Notes: generated from the letters alone by a model not told the origin. Shown: positions 7,938 through 16,649, counted from the stretch's first letter. The stretch is 64,000 nt of DNA from SAR202 cluster bacterium (GCA_008373205.1 RQOS01000060.1:1-64000), one strand, 5' to 3'. Program-made: numbers and translations.

Positions 7938-10016
7938 TTAGTCGTTTAGAACTATTAATTCTGGGTTGTTTGAAACGTTTGCATAGTGTTGCTGAGGAGC
8001 ATTCCATGACTTGATTCTGTCATTTACAACAATACCCTTAGGTACCTGGTAAACACCAGCATACTGTAGCCAGTACATTGAGTAATCAACAATATCTACG
8101 TGCATTTCTTTTCTCTTTTCAGCATCTTGTTCCATAAGAACATTAGCTACGCTCTTTGCTCCAGCTTTTGACTCAAATCCACAACCCCATGAAGGTCGAG
8201 TTCTTGAAGTGTCAACTGGAGGAATTGGCCAGTCTTGTGGCCATACGTTTGAGTGAACATCACAGTTCTTCAACACTGGAAGATACTGTTCTCTTCTCTT
8301 CATTCTAGGTGAAATAACTCCACCATAGTCTTCAACTAGTCCAGAAATTTCAATTCCTAGTCTAGCCCAGTCACTCATAACAGTGTCAGCTACTTCAAGT
8401 CCAACAGGACCTGCTTCAGCTGCATATGCTTGTAGCACTAGACCATCGATAGGTCTGTTACCATTAGCATCTGCTGGGTAACCAGCTTGGTCAAGTAGTG
8501 CACCAGCAGCCTCGATGTCACCATCAGCAAGCTCATACATTACTCCACCTGTTGCAGAAATTTTATTACCTTCTGCGTCCCAAACACCAGTGTCTCTTTT
8601 TGGATCCCATCCTGGATATTCAGGTCCCATGTACTCAGAATAAATTGGTGTACCAATTCCGTTTAATAGAGAATCGTTAATACCATTTCTATCAAGAGCA
8701 GTTGAAAGAGCTAGTCTTACTAGTCTAGCTTGTTCCATATCTGTCATACCTGCTGGGTTGTCAGTATCTGTGTATCTTACAACAGATGAGTCTGTTCCAC
8801 CCTCGTGGTATGCATCTTCTTGCCATGGGTCACCTACCCAAGCGATATCTTTATCGTAAGCAGGAGAATCCCAAGGATTCAATGCTTCACCAGATCTTGC
8901 ATGAGTTTCTTCCCATAGGTTTCCTGGGAATATGATAGATTGTCCTACATATCCACCTGGCATAGTCTCTAAGAATCTTAGATCGCTAGAAGTTTCAATA
9001 ACATCAGCAAGTAGTTTATAGTCAACTACAGCCATGTCTACTTCTCCACTATTTAACATAGCTACCTGAGTTTGTGATTCAGGAACCTGAATTACTTCAA
9101 TTTCAGCTACTTGTGGATTAGCTCTCCAGTGATCTTCAACTGCGTAAACTGAACATCTGTCTCCAGCTGTACAAACACCGTGTTTGTATGGTCCAGTCAT
9201 AACAGCATTTTTAGAAGCCCAGTCAGCTCCCATTACGTCAACGTGGTGAACAGCACCTTGTACAGGAGCAGCACCTAAACAACCGAACTCAGAAAGAGGT
9301 AAACAGAAAAATACTGGACTTACCAATCCAACTTCGAAAGTTAAATCATCAACAACTTCGGCTTTTGTGAAAATAGCACCAATATCACCAGAATCTGGGT
9401 ATGAGCTATCTGGGTTTACAGTACCGTTAACTGTATTAAACCATCTTACTCTGTCTTCAGCTGTAACATAACCAAAGTCTACATCTTCAGCACCTTTAGG
9501 AGATTGCCACTTCATTCCTTCATTAAGTTCAATAGTGACTTTAGTTCCTGCAGGGTCAATAGACCATGATTTTGCCATCTGAGGAGTCATAGCATTACCT
9601 TTATCAAAATAGAAAAGGTGTTCTCCGATTCCAATCAAGTCAGCAGCAGACCACTTGTAAGGACCTGACCATGGAGTTCCAAAAACTGGATTTACTTCAT
9701 GATGAGCTCTTACTAGTTTTCCACTAGGACCGCTTGGTGCTGAAGTCGAAGAAGAAGAAGCACTAGCAGCTTTAGTAGCAACATCTGCTTTTTTAGCAGG
9801 TGCAGCAGCAGCAGCAGCTTTTGGTGCTTCAGGTGCAGCAGCTTTTGCAGCAGCAGCAGGTGCAGCAGGTGCTTTAGGAGCTGCAGGAGCAGCAGGAGCA
9901 GCTGAAGAAGATGATTCACTATCATCACTTCCACAAGCTACAACGAATACCATAAGCATTGACACAACAAGCAAACTTGCAAGCATACTGGATTTACGTA
10001 GTATATTCATACTCAT
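7938..10016 (-). CDS. Extracellular solute-binding protein, family 5 (lipoprotein)
   Basis: This is the substrate-binding lipoprotein of a peptide/nickel-type ABC importer. The chosen ATG (MSMNILRK) has GGAGG eight bases upstream. A signal peptide ends in the lipobox FVVAC with Cys28. Residues ~34-95 form a low-complexity Ala/Pro/Lys linker that probably tethers the domain to the membrane or wall. The rest (~590 residues) has the family-5 layout, with PQMAKSWSIDPAGTKVTIELNEGMKW, MTGPYKHG and a C-terminal lobe with alternating oligopeptide-binding motifs. The ligand is unknown; family members carry peptides, oligosaccharides or metal chelates. It is transcribed from a promoter near 10219-10245 with a long leader, towards the two permease genes. 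Confidence 0.9.
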   Translation of the reverse strand: MSMNILRKSSMLASLLVVSMLMVFVVACGSDDSESSSSAAPAAPAAPKAPAAPAAAAKAAAPEAPKAAAAAAPAKKADVATKAASASSSSTSAPSGPSGKLVRAHHEVNPVFGTPWSGPYKWSAADLIGIGEHLFYFDKGNAMTPQMAKSWSIDPAGTKVTIELNEGMKWQSPKGAEDVDFGYVTAEDRVRWFNTVNGTVNPDSSYPDSGDIGAIFTKAEVVDDLTFEVGLVSPVFFCLPLSEFGCLGAAPVQGAVHHVDVMGADWASKNAVMTGPYKHGVCTAGDRCSVYAVEDHWRANPQVAEIEVIQVPESQTQVAMLNSGEVDMAVVDYKLLADVIETSSDLRFLETMPGGYVGQSIIFPGNLWEETHARSGEALNPWDSPAYDKDIAWVGDPWQEDAYHEGGTDSSVVRYTDTDNPAGMTDMEQARLVRLALSTALDRNGINDSLLNGIGTPIYSEYMGPEYPGWDPKRDTGVWDAEGNKISATGGVMYELADGDIEAAGALLDQAGYPADANGNRPIDGLVLQAYAAEAGPVGLEVADTVMSDWARLGIEISGLVEDYGGVISPRMKRREQYLPVLKNCDVHSNVWPQDWPIPPVDTSRTRPSWGCGFESKAGAKSVANVLMEQDAEKRKEMHVDIVDYSMYWLQYAGVYQVPKGIVVNDRIKSWNAPQQHYANVSNNPELIVLND

Positions 10017-10040
10017 AAAATTTTCCTCCAAACACTTATC

Positions 10041-10056
10041 CACCGGATTCCCAGTG
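10041..10056 (-). promoter_or_regulatory. Hairpin in the leader of the binding-protein gene
   Basis: On the minus strand CACTGG GAAT CCGGTG folds into a six-pair stem (one G-U) with a four-base loop, just upstream of the GGAGG ribosome site. It is one of the few GC-rich elements in an otherwise AT-rich leader. It could stabilise the abundant mRNA or influence translation; neither is shown. Confidence 0.4.
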
Positions 10057-10130
10057 AATTTGTTTATTTTTACTTAGCAGAGTTATTACAGCTTTTAGAA
10101 TTTCATACTTATAAATTAGTTTAGGCTGAC

Positions 10131-10147
10131 TAAGTTACTGTAACTTA
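10131..10147. promoter_or_regulatory. Palindrome, candidate operator
   Basis: TAAGTTAC-T-GTAACTTA is a perfect 8-bp inverted repeat around a single base, in the 270-base region between the divergent importer and acid-sugar genes. Its form resembles operators of dimeric regulators (GntR, LacI or LysR type). It would lie downstream of the importer promoter and upstream of the enolase-superfamily promoter. No regulator gene adjoins it. Confidence 0.45.
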
Positions 10148-10218
10148 AAGCCATTTATACTAATTAAATAAATATTAAAATTTTAAAAACCACAGATAAA
10201 TCTGCAGGTTCATCGTAG

Positions 10219-10245
10219 AGTATATATAATAACTACACATGTCAA
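10219..10245 (-). promoter_or_regulatory. Candidate promoter for the ABC importer cluster
   Basis: On the minus strand a perfect TTGACA (10245-10240) is followed, after 15 bases, by TATACT (10224-10219). Transcription would begin near 10212, giving a leader of roughly 195 bases before the binding-protein start at 10016. The spacer is shorter than the usual 16-18. The -10 box directly adjoins a plus-strand TATAAT at 10225-10230. Confidence 0.5.
10225..10230 (+). promoter_or_regulatory. Candidate -10 box for the acid-sugar module
   Basis: A perfect TATAAT lies 57 bases before the dehydratase start. No convincing -35 hexamer is seen at the normal distance, which suggests an activator-dependent promoter. 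It abuts the -10 box of the opposing importer promoter, so polymerase binding at one should hinder the other. Confidence 0.4.
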
Positions 10246-10286
10246 GTAAATTTAATAATTTATTAAAAGCTTTTTTGAGGTAAAAA

Positions 10287-11444
10287 ATGAATAAAATTTC
10301 ATCATTAGAATTCAGAAGATTTTCAGCTGAACATCATAATGCTTCTCGAAATTGGTTGATACCAATAATCCTAACAGATGATCCAAATATTTTTGGAATA
10401 GGTGATGCTAGCTCTCTAGGTGATGATGAAAGGATTATTGATGAAACCAAATTTTTATTTGATAAGTATCTTGTAGGAAAAGATGCTTTGGAATCAGAAG
10501 CCCTTTGGCTTTCAATGTATAATAATTCAATGCAAAGAGGAGGTAGGATTTCAACAACAGCTATATCTGGAATAGACATAGCGCTGTGGGACTTAAAAGG
10601 GAAAATATTTAAAAAACCTATCTATACTCTTCTAGGAGGTTCGTTAAGAGATAAATTAATGGTTTACGCTAATGGATGGTACACTAATCCAGGAACTCCA
10701 GAGCAAAACTTCAATGAAGCCAAGAAAGTTGTTTCTATGGGTTACAAAGCATTAAAATTTGATCCATTTGGTCAAAAAAATTTTTATAGGCTTTCAAAGG
10801 AAGAATTTCATCTTACGGAGCAAAGAATTTCTAAAGTTAGAGAAGCTGTCGGAGAAAATGTTGAAATATTAATTGAAGGACATGCGAAATTCAATGTTAT
10901 GAATGCAGTAAAAATTTCAGAAATGATAAAAAAATATCACCCTCTTTTCTTTGAAGAGCCTGTATCTGAAGAATCTATAGAAGAATTGGTGAATCTAAGA
11001 AAACATACAAATGTATCTATTGCAACAGGAGAAAGGCTATACACTAAATTTCCTTTTGCAGAAATAGTAGAAAAGAATGCAGCTGATGTTCTTCAGCCAG
11101 ACATAGCAAATGCAGGAGGAATTACAGAATTGAAGAAGATTTCAATAATTGCAGAACCAAAGCATATTGCAATAGCTCCTCACAATACATGCTCACCAGT
11201 AGGCGCTATAGCTGAGATGCATCTAAGTAAATCAATACCTAATTTTGAAATAATGGAATATCATGCCGAATTTTATTCACCTCATTATTTTGATGTATTC
11301 AAAGGCTTTCCTAGACAGAAAGATGGATTTGTAAGTCTTTCCGATAAACCAGGACTGGGGTTAGAATTGAATGAAAAAGAAATTAAAAAACATCCACCAT
11401 TTAAATCTACGGATGCTAAAGGTGGGGCTTTTAAAACAATATAA
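10287..11444 (+). CDS. Enolase-superfamily dehydratase/racemase (mandelate racemase subgroup), copy 1
   Basis: This is a probable acid-sugar dehydratase of 385 residues. It has the family capping domain followed by a TIM barrel: Lys near residue 157 (ALKFDPFG), first metal ligand Glu near 197 with nearby His (IEGHAKF), second ligand in FFEEPV, third in ATGERL, then LQPDIANAGGIT and the catalytic His near 299 (APHNTCSPVG). The pattern is closest to galactonate/mannonate dehydratase-like members, which turn an aldonic acid into a 2-keto-3-deoxy acid. The substrate cannot be fixed from sequence. The start has TTTTTTGAGG upstream. An HpcH/HpaI aldolase follows after 17 bases, as expected for dehydration followed by retro-aldol cleavage. 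Confidence 0.87.
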   Translation: MNKISSLEFRRFSAEHHNASRNWLIPIILTDDPNIFGIGDASSLGDDERIIDETKFLFDKYLVGKDALESEALWLSMYNNSMQRGGRISTTAISGIDIALWDLKGKIFKKPIYTLLGGSLRDKLMVYANGWYTNPGTPEQNFNEAKKVVSMGYKALKFDPFGQKNFYRLSKEEFHLTEQRISKVREAVGENVEILIEGHAKFNVMNAVKISEMIKKYHPLFFEEPVSEESIEELVNLRKHTNVSIATGERLYTKFPFAEIVEKNAADVLQPDIANAGGITELKKISIIAEPKHIAIAPHNTCSPVGAIAEMHLSKSIPNFEIMEYHAEFYSPHYFDVFKGFPRQKDGFVSLSDKPGLGLELNEKEIKKHPPFKSTDAKGGAFKTI

Positions 11445-11461
11445 AAAAAGAGGAGATAAAT

Positions 11462-12193
11462 ATGATTGAAAATACAATAATAAATAAAAATAAATCAGGG
11501 GAAAAAGCAAATGTTTTTGGCTTAACCTTTCCTTCTCTACAATTAGTTGAGTTAGCTGCACATGCTGGATTTGATGCAATTAACTGTGATGGAGAACATG
11601 GTCTTTTTTCTCCAGAATCAATTGATGACATATGTAGAGTAGCAAATGGATATGGTATGAGTGTAATAGCAAGAGTTCCTGATAAAAGTGCGTACTGGAT
11701 TAATCTTTTTCTAGACAGAGGCGTTCAAGGAATTGTGGGGCCACACGTGGAAACTAAAAAGGAAGCTCAAGATTTTGCAGATGCTTGCCTCTTCCCTCCT
11801 CATGGTAAGAGATCTTGGGGTGGAGGCAGAGGTACAGAATTCAATGATGATAAAAAAATATCTGAGCATGGAGGCAAACTAGATTTTGCCAAATGGAGTA
11901 ATAAAAACATGCTGGTTATAGCCCAAATAGAATCTGTTCCTGGTTGGGATAATTTGGACGAAATATTAAGTGTTGAAGGCCTTTCAGGTATAACAGGTGG
12001 GCCAAATGATTTGGCTGCTTCAATGGGAATTCCTGGCGAACCAGATAACCCTAAAAGACAAAAACTTACATCAGATATAGAATCTTTGGCAAGAGAAAAA
12101 AATAAGATAGTTCAAGATGACATAATTAGAACGCTAGCAATTCAAGAACTTATGATTGAAAGCGGAAGAAAATTTGTTGAAAATGGAGAGTAA
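11462..12193 (+). CDS. HpcH/HpaI-family 2-keto-3-deoxy acid aldolase
   Basis: This is a class II pyruvate-dependent aldolase of 243 residues. Family signatures are the catalytic pair in NCDGEHG near residue 42, VIARVP, the metal ligand in AQIESVPGWDN, and GITGGPNDLAASMG. Homologues (YfaU/RhmA, GarL, HpaI) cleave 2-keto-3-deoxy acids to pyruvate and an aldehyde in the cytosol. Its position right after an acid-sugar dehydratase gene makes the same role likely here. The start follows GAGGAGATAAAT. The C-terminus is slightly shorter than usual. Confidence 0.88.
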   Translation: MIENTIINKNKSGEKANVFGLTFPSLQLVELAAHAGFDAINCDGEHGLFSPESIDDICRVANGYGMSVIARVPDKSAYWINLFLDRGVQGIVGPHVETKKEAQDFADACLFPPHGKRSWGGGRGTEFNDDKKISEHGGKLDFAKWSNKNMLVIAQIESVPGWDNLDEILSVEGLSGITGGPNDLAASMGIPGEPDNPKRQKLTSDIESLAREKNKIVQDDIIRTLAIQELMIESGRKFVENGE

Positions 12194-12620
12194 AGAGCAA
12201 AATTTCCTAAACTTAGGAAATAAAAAGCTTTGTCTTCATGGTAGTTACCTTAGATACAAAAATAGTGACTCTGAGAATATTGAGTTTTTGATAAGTAAAA
12301 TTACGAGTATTTCAGTAAAAAGATTAGAAAATCAATACAAAAATTTACTTTGGGGATTTACCGGGTTTTTCTTTTCTATAGTCTCTTGGTACTTTTTAGA
12401 TAATAGTTTGCTAAGCAATATTTTATCAATCTTATCATTTTTCGGTGGAGCTTTTTATTTTATAAGTTATTTTATATTTTCTTCCTATTTCAAGTTAGTA
12501 ATTGCTACACAAAGATTAGATATAAGCCTAGAATTTCCACCTCAAAAGAAAAATTCCGTTACTAAATATGTGCAGTTTATTCAGGAATGCCGAACTAAAA
12601 ATAAGGCGAGGATGAATTAG
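12183..12620 (+). CDS. Small membrane protein of unknown function
   Basis: This 145-residue protein overlaps the aldolase end by 11 bases. Its N-terminal ~55 residues are soluble (NKKLCLHGSYLRYKNSDSEN, SKITSISVKRLE), two hydrophobic segments follow (about 58-75 and 78-100), and a soluble tail includes KLVIATQRLDISLEF. The arrangement recalls small PH-like or DUF membrane proteins in which a beta-rich sheet flanks a helical hairpin, but no family is recognised. Cotranscription with the aldolase is likely. A start further upstream in frame is possible but would run deep into the aldolase gene. Confidence 0.6.
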   Translation: MESKEQNFLNLGNKKLCLHGSYLRYKNSDSENIEFLISKITSISVKRLENQYKNLLWGFTGFFFSIVSWYFLDNSLLSNILSILSFFGGAFYFISYFIFSSYFKLVIATQRLDISLEFPPQKKNSVTKYVQFIQECRTKNKARMN

Positions 12621-12623
12621 GAT

Positions 12624-13655
12624 TTAAGTAATATTAAGCTGAGGATTTACTTTTATACTTTCAGGACTTACAAATAATTTATTTCTAAAATCTATCAGAC
12701 CTCTGCAGGCAATCATTATTCCATTATCTGTACAATATTTTCTTTCAGGGAAAATTGCATTTATATCATTATTATTTTCAAAATTATTCCTTAGATATCC
12801 GTTTGCAGCTACTCCTCCTGAAACTAATATAGTTTCACATTGAAATTCTTTTGCTACTTGTACTGATTTAGTCATTAGAACGTCTAAAACTGATTCCTGG
12901 AAAGCATTAGATATTTCAGATATTTCTAAAGCAATTTGGTCATCAGATAAGTCTCTATCATAAATCTTTTGTTGAGCTAAATTTTTTGTAGCAGTCTTCA
13001 ATCCACTAAAGCTAAATTCACTATTATCTTTCAACCAAGATCTTGGTAATGTATAATTTTTTCCTACTGATTTTTTTGCCCAATTTTCTATTATTGGACC
13101 ACCTGGATAGCCTAAACCAAGTATCCTAGAGACCTTATCAAAAGCCTCTCCTACAGCATCGTCTCTTGTTTGCCCTAACATGGTGAAGGAATCATATTCT
13201 TTCATCAAAACAAGTTCTGTATGACCTCCTGAAATAATCAATGAGATACAAGGGAAAATATCATTTTTAGAAAAATCAAATTTATCCTCATCTATGAAGC
13301 AAGCACTTACATGACCTTCAAGATGATTTACTCCTATCAAAGGTATATTAAGTGAAGAAGAAAATCCTTTAGCAAAATTCAGCCCAACTAATAAAGATCC
13401 AGCTAGGCCAGGACCGTTAGTTACTGCGATTGCTTCTATATCACTCAACTTTAATTTTGAATTTATGATTGCTTGCTTTACAACCTTGTGAATATTTATT
13501 ATGTGAGCCCTAGAAGCTAATTCAGGTATGATTCCTCCATAGGGTGCATGGGTCTCAATTTGAGAAGCTACAACATTTGCTAAAATCTGTCCGTCTTGAT
13601 CAACAATTCCGCATGCAGTCTCATCACAAGAAGTCTCTATTCCAAGAATTGGCAT
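12624..13655 (-). CDS. tsaD: tRNA N6-threonylcarbamoyladenosine transferase TsaD
   Basis: TsaD transfers the threonylcarbamoyl group to A37 of tRNAs that read ANN codons, as part of the TsaBDE machine. The 343-residue protein opens with ILGIETSCDETACGIVD, contains the metal-binding HAPYGG-IIPELASRAH and GVNHLEGH motifs, ISGGHTELVLM, and the C-terminal ILVSGGVAANGYLR and DNGIMIACRG. The start has AAGGAAAAAA upstream. It is single on the minus strand, convergent with the small membrane protein (3-base gap) and divergent from ctaA. Confidence 0.96.
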   Translation of the reverse strand: MPILGIETSCDETACGIVDQDGQILANVVASQIETHAPYGGIIPELASRAHIINIHKVVKQAIINSKLKLSDIEAIAVTNGPGLAGSLLVGLNFAKGFSSSLNIPLIGVNHLEGHVSACFIDEDKFDFSKNDIFPCISLIISGGHTELVLMKEYDSFTMLGQTRDDAVGEAFDKVSRILGLGYPGGPIIENWAKKSVGKNYTLPRSWLKDNSEFSFSGLKTATKNLAQQKIYDRDLSDDQIALEISEISNAFQESVLDVLMTKSVQVAKEFQCETILVSGGVAANGYLRNNFENNNDINAIFPERKYCTDNGIMIACRGLIDFRNKLFVSPESIKVNPQLNIT

Positions 13656-13730
13656 TTTTTTCCTTAATTAAATCTTTGATTTAGGAGTTTAAATATATAT
13701 TAATTTTAATTAATTTAGTCTAATTAAAGT

Positions 13731-14642
13731 ATGACACAAAAAAATATTACTAAAAAAAAGTTTTTTTTTCTATTTGCTTCGCTTGGTATATTTTTTTCAT
13801 TCTTTCAACCAACATGTGGAGCTTACACTAGAGTAAGTGGCTCTGGGGATGGTTGTCCAGACTGGCCAACATGTTTTGGATCTTGGGTTCCGCCTTTCAA
13901 TGACATTCATGCTGTAATCGAGTGGAGTCACAGGACATCTGGAACTCTTTTTGGATTAGTTTCTATAATGTTAGTAATCTTGTCTTACGTTGTTTATAGA
14001 AAATACAACATTACTGTAAAAATTTACATAGCAACTTTATTCTTAATTATCATTGTTGGGGGTATAGGTGGTGTTGTAGTTCTTTCTGAACTTGATCCTG
14101 CTATCAGAACAGTTCATTTAGCTGGCGCTCAAACGGTGGCTGCTTTGATGGTAACTGCTTTTGTTATTGAGAATATAAGTAACGAAGTAAAAATTGACAG
14201 GAAAATAAAAATAATGGCAATTATCACTGCATTTTTAGCTATTACATCTTTATTATCTGGGGCTTATGCAGTTTGGCAAGGAGCAGGAGCTGTTTGTTAT
14301 AAATGGCCACTTTGTAGCGATTATATTATTCCAAAATATACTAATCAGTGGATTCATATGATACATAGATTGATTTCTCTTGGATTAGTATTACATATCT
14401 TCAGACTTTCTTACTATCTTATAAAAGATTATTCAAATACAACGATTGGAAAATTTGGTATCTTGCTTTTAGCAAGTGGAATTCTTCAAACAATTATTGG
14501 GGCATCAATTCCTATTTCAGAATTTAGTATTTGGTCTAGAACTTTACATTTGGGTCTAGCTACAATAGTTTGGATGATTTCTTTTTCTATTATAATCATC
14601 ATTAGTAATGCAAAACCAAAAGATTATATTAAAAACCAATAA
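13731..14642 (+). CDS. ctaA: Heme A synthase (COX15/CtaA)
   Basis: This membrane enzyme oxidises the C8 methyl of heme O to the formyl group of heme A for cytochrome c oxidase. About eight membrane helices are visible in 303 residues. The N-terminal extracytoplasmic loop CGAYTRVSGSGDGCPDWPTC includes the conserved Glu/His-containing EWSHRTSG heme-ligand segment just after it, and the second half repeats the pattern (GAVCYKWPLCSD, IHMIHR). Its last 35 bases overlap ctaB. The pair implies an aerobic aa3-type oxidase in this organism. Confidence 0.92.
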   Translation: MTQKNITKKKFFFLFASLGIFFSFFQPTCGAYTRVSGSGDGCPDWPTCFGSWVPPFNDIHAVIEWSHRTSGTLFGLVSIMLVILSYVVYRKYNITVKIYIATLFLIIIVGGIGGVVVLSELDPAIRTVHLAGAQTVAALMVTAFVIENISNEVKIDRKIKIMAIITAFLAITSLLSGAYAVWQGAGAVCYKWPLCSDYIIPKYTNQWIHMIHRLISLGLVLHIFRLSYYLIKDYSNTTIGKFGILLLASGILQTIIGASIPISEFSIWSRTLHLGLATIVWMISFSIIIIISNAKPKDYIKNQ

Positions 14643-15525
14643 ATCTATTATTAAGTCAGCCAAAGATTATTTTCTTCTGACAAAACCTAGGGTACTGACG
14701 CTTTTAATTTTTACTAGTGTAAGTGGTGCATTCTTAGCAAAACAAGGTTTCCCAAATCCCTTAGAATTGTTAGGCTTGCTCATAGGAGGCTATTGCTCTT
14801 CTGGCTCTGCAGCTACATTAAATATGTACTTTGAAACTGATGTTGATCAAAATATGGGCAGAACAAAAAATAGACCTATAGCTGAAGGGACTATATCTCA
14901 TAATAAAGCTCTAGTTTTTGCAATTATATTAGCATTAGCTTCTTTTCTAAGCTTATATTTCTTAAATAATCTTTTAGCTGCAGTTTTAGCATTCCTTGGT
15001 GGTTTTTTTTATGTTGTGATTTATACTCTGTATTTAAAGAAACGCACAGTTCAAAATATAGTAGTTGGTGGAGCAGCAGGAGCTTTCCCTCCATTAGTCG
15101 GCTATGCAGCAATCAGTAATACTATTACCTTAGAAGCTATATATCTTTTTGTAATAATATTTTTCTGGACACCCCCACACTTCTGGGCATTAGCAATAAT
15201 GATAAAAGATGATTATGCTAAAGCAAAAATTCCCATGTTACCTGTAGTTAAAGGAGTAGAAAATGCATCACTACAAATTTTACTTTACAGTATTTTATTA
15301 ATACTTATAACAACACTAACTGTTTTGGTATCTTCGGTTTTGGGTGGGATTTATCTAATATCTTCAATTCTACTAGGTTTGATTTTGGTTTATAAATCTT
15401 TCAAGCTTTATAAAACATTAGAAAGAAAAGAAGCTGTTTCAACGTACAAATTTTCATTACTGTATCTCTTTATATTGATGGGCGTAGTTATGATAGATAG
15501 CTCAGTAAATTTTATTGAGTTTTAA
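14608..15525 (+). CDS. ctaB: Protoheme IX farnesyltransferase (heme O synthase)
   Basis: CtaB is a UbiA-superfamily membrane prenyltransferase that attaches farnesyl to protoheme to make heme O, the substrate of CtaA. The 305-residue protein has the family motifs LLTKPRVLTLLIFTSVSG, the Asp-rich site NMYFETDVDQNMGRTKNRP near residue 75, YTLYLKKRTVQNIVVGGAAGAFPPLVGY, and FFWTPPHFWALA with DDYAKAKIPMLPVV. Nine hydrophobic helices are expected. The ATG at 14608 overlaps ctaA and has no clear ribosome site, so translational coupling is likely. It ends four bases before the convergent rplT. Confidence 0.94.
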   Translation: MQNQKIILKTNKSIIKSAKDYFLLTKPRVLTLLIFTSVSGAFLAKQGFPNPLELLGLLIGGYCSSGSAATLNMYFETDVDQNMGRTKNRPIAEGTISHNKALVFAIILALASFLSLYFLNNLLAAVLAFLGGFFYVVIYTLYLKKRTVQNIVVGGAAGAFPPLVGYAAISNTITLEAIYLFVIIFFWTPPHFWALAIMIKDDYAKAKIPMLPVVKGVENASLQILLYSILLILITTLTVLVSSVLGGIYLISSILLGLILVYKSFKLYKTLERKEAVSTYKFSLLYLFILMGVVMIDSSVNFIEF

Positions 15526-15529
15526 GAAA

Positions 15530-15877
15530 TTAACTTTTAACCTGCTCGACTAAATTCTTGAAGTCTTCAGGTTCTCTGATAGCTAATTCAGCAAGAGACT
15601 TTCTATCAATCAAGATATTTTTTTGAGTTAGTAGATTTATAAATTTTGAATATGATAGTCCGTGCAATCTTGTTGCAGCATTTATTCTAGTTATAGATAA
15701 ACTTCTCATATCTCTTTTTTTCAAATGCCTATGTTTTGTTGAGTAATTTAAAGCATGTGTAAGAGATTCCTTAGCCGCTCTAATTCTTGTTCTACTAGCT
15801 CCTCTATGCCCTTTTACTTGGCTTAGGATAGCTTTATGTTTTCTCCTAGTGGTAATTCCACCTTTAACTCTTGACAT
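15530..15877 (-). CDS. rplT: 50S ribosomal protein L20
   Basis: This protein of the large subunit binds 23S rRNA early in assembly and, in other bacteria, autoregulates its operon. The 115 residues match the family throughout: MSRVKGG, RRKHKAILSQVKGHRGAS, the RTRIRAAKESLTHAL stretch, and RINAATRLHGLSYSKFI. It is the last gene of infC-rpmI-rplT, 18 bases after rpmI. Confidence 0.97.
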   Translation of the reverse strand: MSRVKGGITTRRKHKAILSQVKGHRGASRTRIRAAKESLTHALNYSTKHRHLKKRDMRSLSITRINAATRLHGLSYSKFINLLTQKNILIDRKSLAELAIREPEDFKNLVEQVKS

Positions 15878-15895
15878 TTATTTCCTTCTGTTAAG

Positions 15896-16087
15896 TTATA
15901 TTAGATTCTTTATTTTATCTGATAATTTTGTAGAATCTAGCTCTACTTTACCACCAAATAATCTTTTAACTCTTTTGGCCTTTTTTCTTCTTAGGTGACT
16001 TTTGGGACCCTTTGTTCTAACCAGTTTCCCTGAACCAGTTACATGAAATCTTTTTTTTGCAGCTTTGTTTGTTTTCATTTTAGGCAT
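15896..16087 (-). CDS. rpmI: 50S ribosomal protein L35
   Basis: A 63-residue, Lys/Arg-rich large-subunit protein with the diagnostic start [20 protein letters not shown] and the [12 protein letters not shown] segment. It is the middle gene of the conserved infC-rpmI-rplT operon, 13 bases after infC. Confidence 0.97.
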   Translation of the reverse strand: MPKMKTNKAAKKRFHVTGSGKLVRTKGPKSHLRRKKAKRVKRLFGGKVELDSTKLSDKIKNLI

Positions 16088-16100
16088 AATTTATATAAAC

Positions 16101-16649
16101 CTATTCTTTCTCTTTTTCTTTATTTTTCATTGTTCCTTGAGGCAATGCTGGGGATACAACTAAGCTTAATGTTCTCCCCTCGTTGGAAGGTCTTTTATCA
16201 AGTTTTGCCATATCTTTAACACCTTCAGCAACAGATCTTAAGACTTTCATAGCAAAGTCTGGATGAGCAGCTTCTCTTCCTCTAAGCATAACAGCAACTC
16301 TCACTTTCGATCCATCATCAAGCAAAGATCTGACTTTCTTGATTTTCAACTCTACATCATGTTTTGATGTGCCAGGTCTTAATCTTACTTCTCTTTGAGT
16401 TTGAGTAGTTTTGCTTCGATTTTTTTTATCTCTTTTAGATAAGTTATACTTAAATTTTCCGTAATCTAATAACCTGCAAACAGGAGGGTCTTGATTGGGT
16501 GAAACTTCAACAAGATCTAGTCCATTATCCATAGCCATTTGTAAAGCTTCAGTTGTTTTCAAAATTTTAGAATTAGATTGATCATCACCAGAAATCAATC
16601 TAACTGATGAAGATCTGATTCTCTGATTTACCCTATATTCTTTGGCTAT
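16101..16649 (-). CDS. infC: Translation initiation factor IF-3, apparent AUA start codon
   Basis: IF-3 binds the 30S subunit, blocks subunit joining and checks the start codon and initiator tRNA. The 182-residue protein has the N-terminal YRVNQRIRSSSVRLISGD region, KTTEALQMAMDNGLDLVEVSP, and the C-terminal domain RPGTSKHDVELKIKKVRSLLDDGSKVRV. The family N-terminus extends upstream of the first usual start (TTG at 16598) to an ATA at 16649, which has AGGAG six bases before it and an in-frame stop at 16661. No ATG, GTG or TTG lies in that stretch at the right place. E. coli infC uses AUU for autoregulation, and AUA here would do the same job. Confidence 0.92.
   Translation of the reverse strand: MAKEYRVNQRIRSSSVRLISGDDQSNSKILKTTEALQMAMDNGLDLVEVSPNQDPPVCRLLDYGKFKYNLSKRDKKNRSKTTQTQREVRLRPGTSKHDVELKIKKVRSLLDDGSKVRVAVMLRGREAAHPDFAMKVLRSVAEGVKDMAKLDKRPSNEGRTLSLVVSPALPQGTMKNKEKEKE

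Noticed and set aside
9713-9934. A long Leu-rich reading frame
   Set aside because: It is the shifted frame of the Ala/Pro-rich linker of the solute-binding protein, where repeated GCA/GCT triplets read as Leu and Gln. It has no gene-like features.
10116-10154. Twelve-codon frame (minus strand) in the leader of the binding-protein gene
   Set aside because: No ribosome site, no dominant amino acid (Ser/Leu mixture) and no terminator after it, so it does not resemble the two attenuator leaders.
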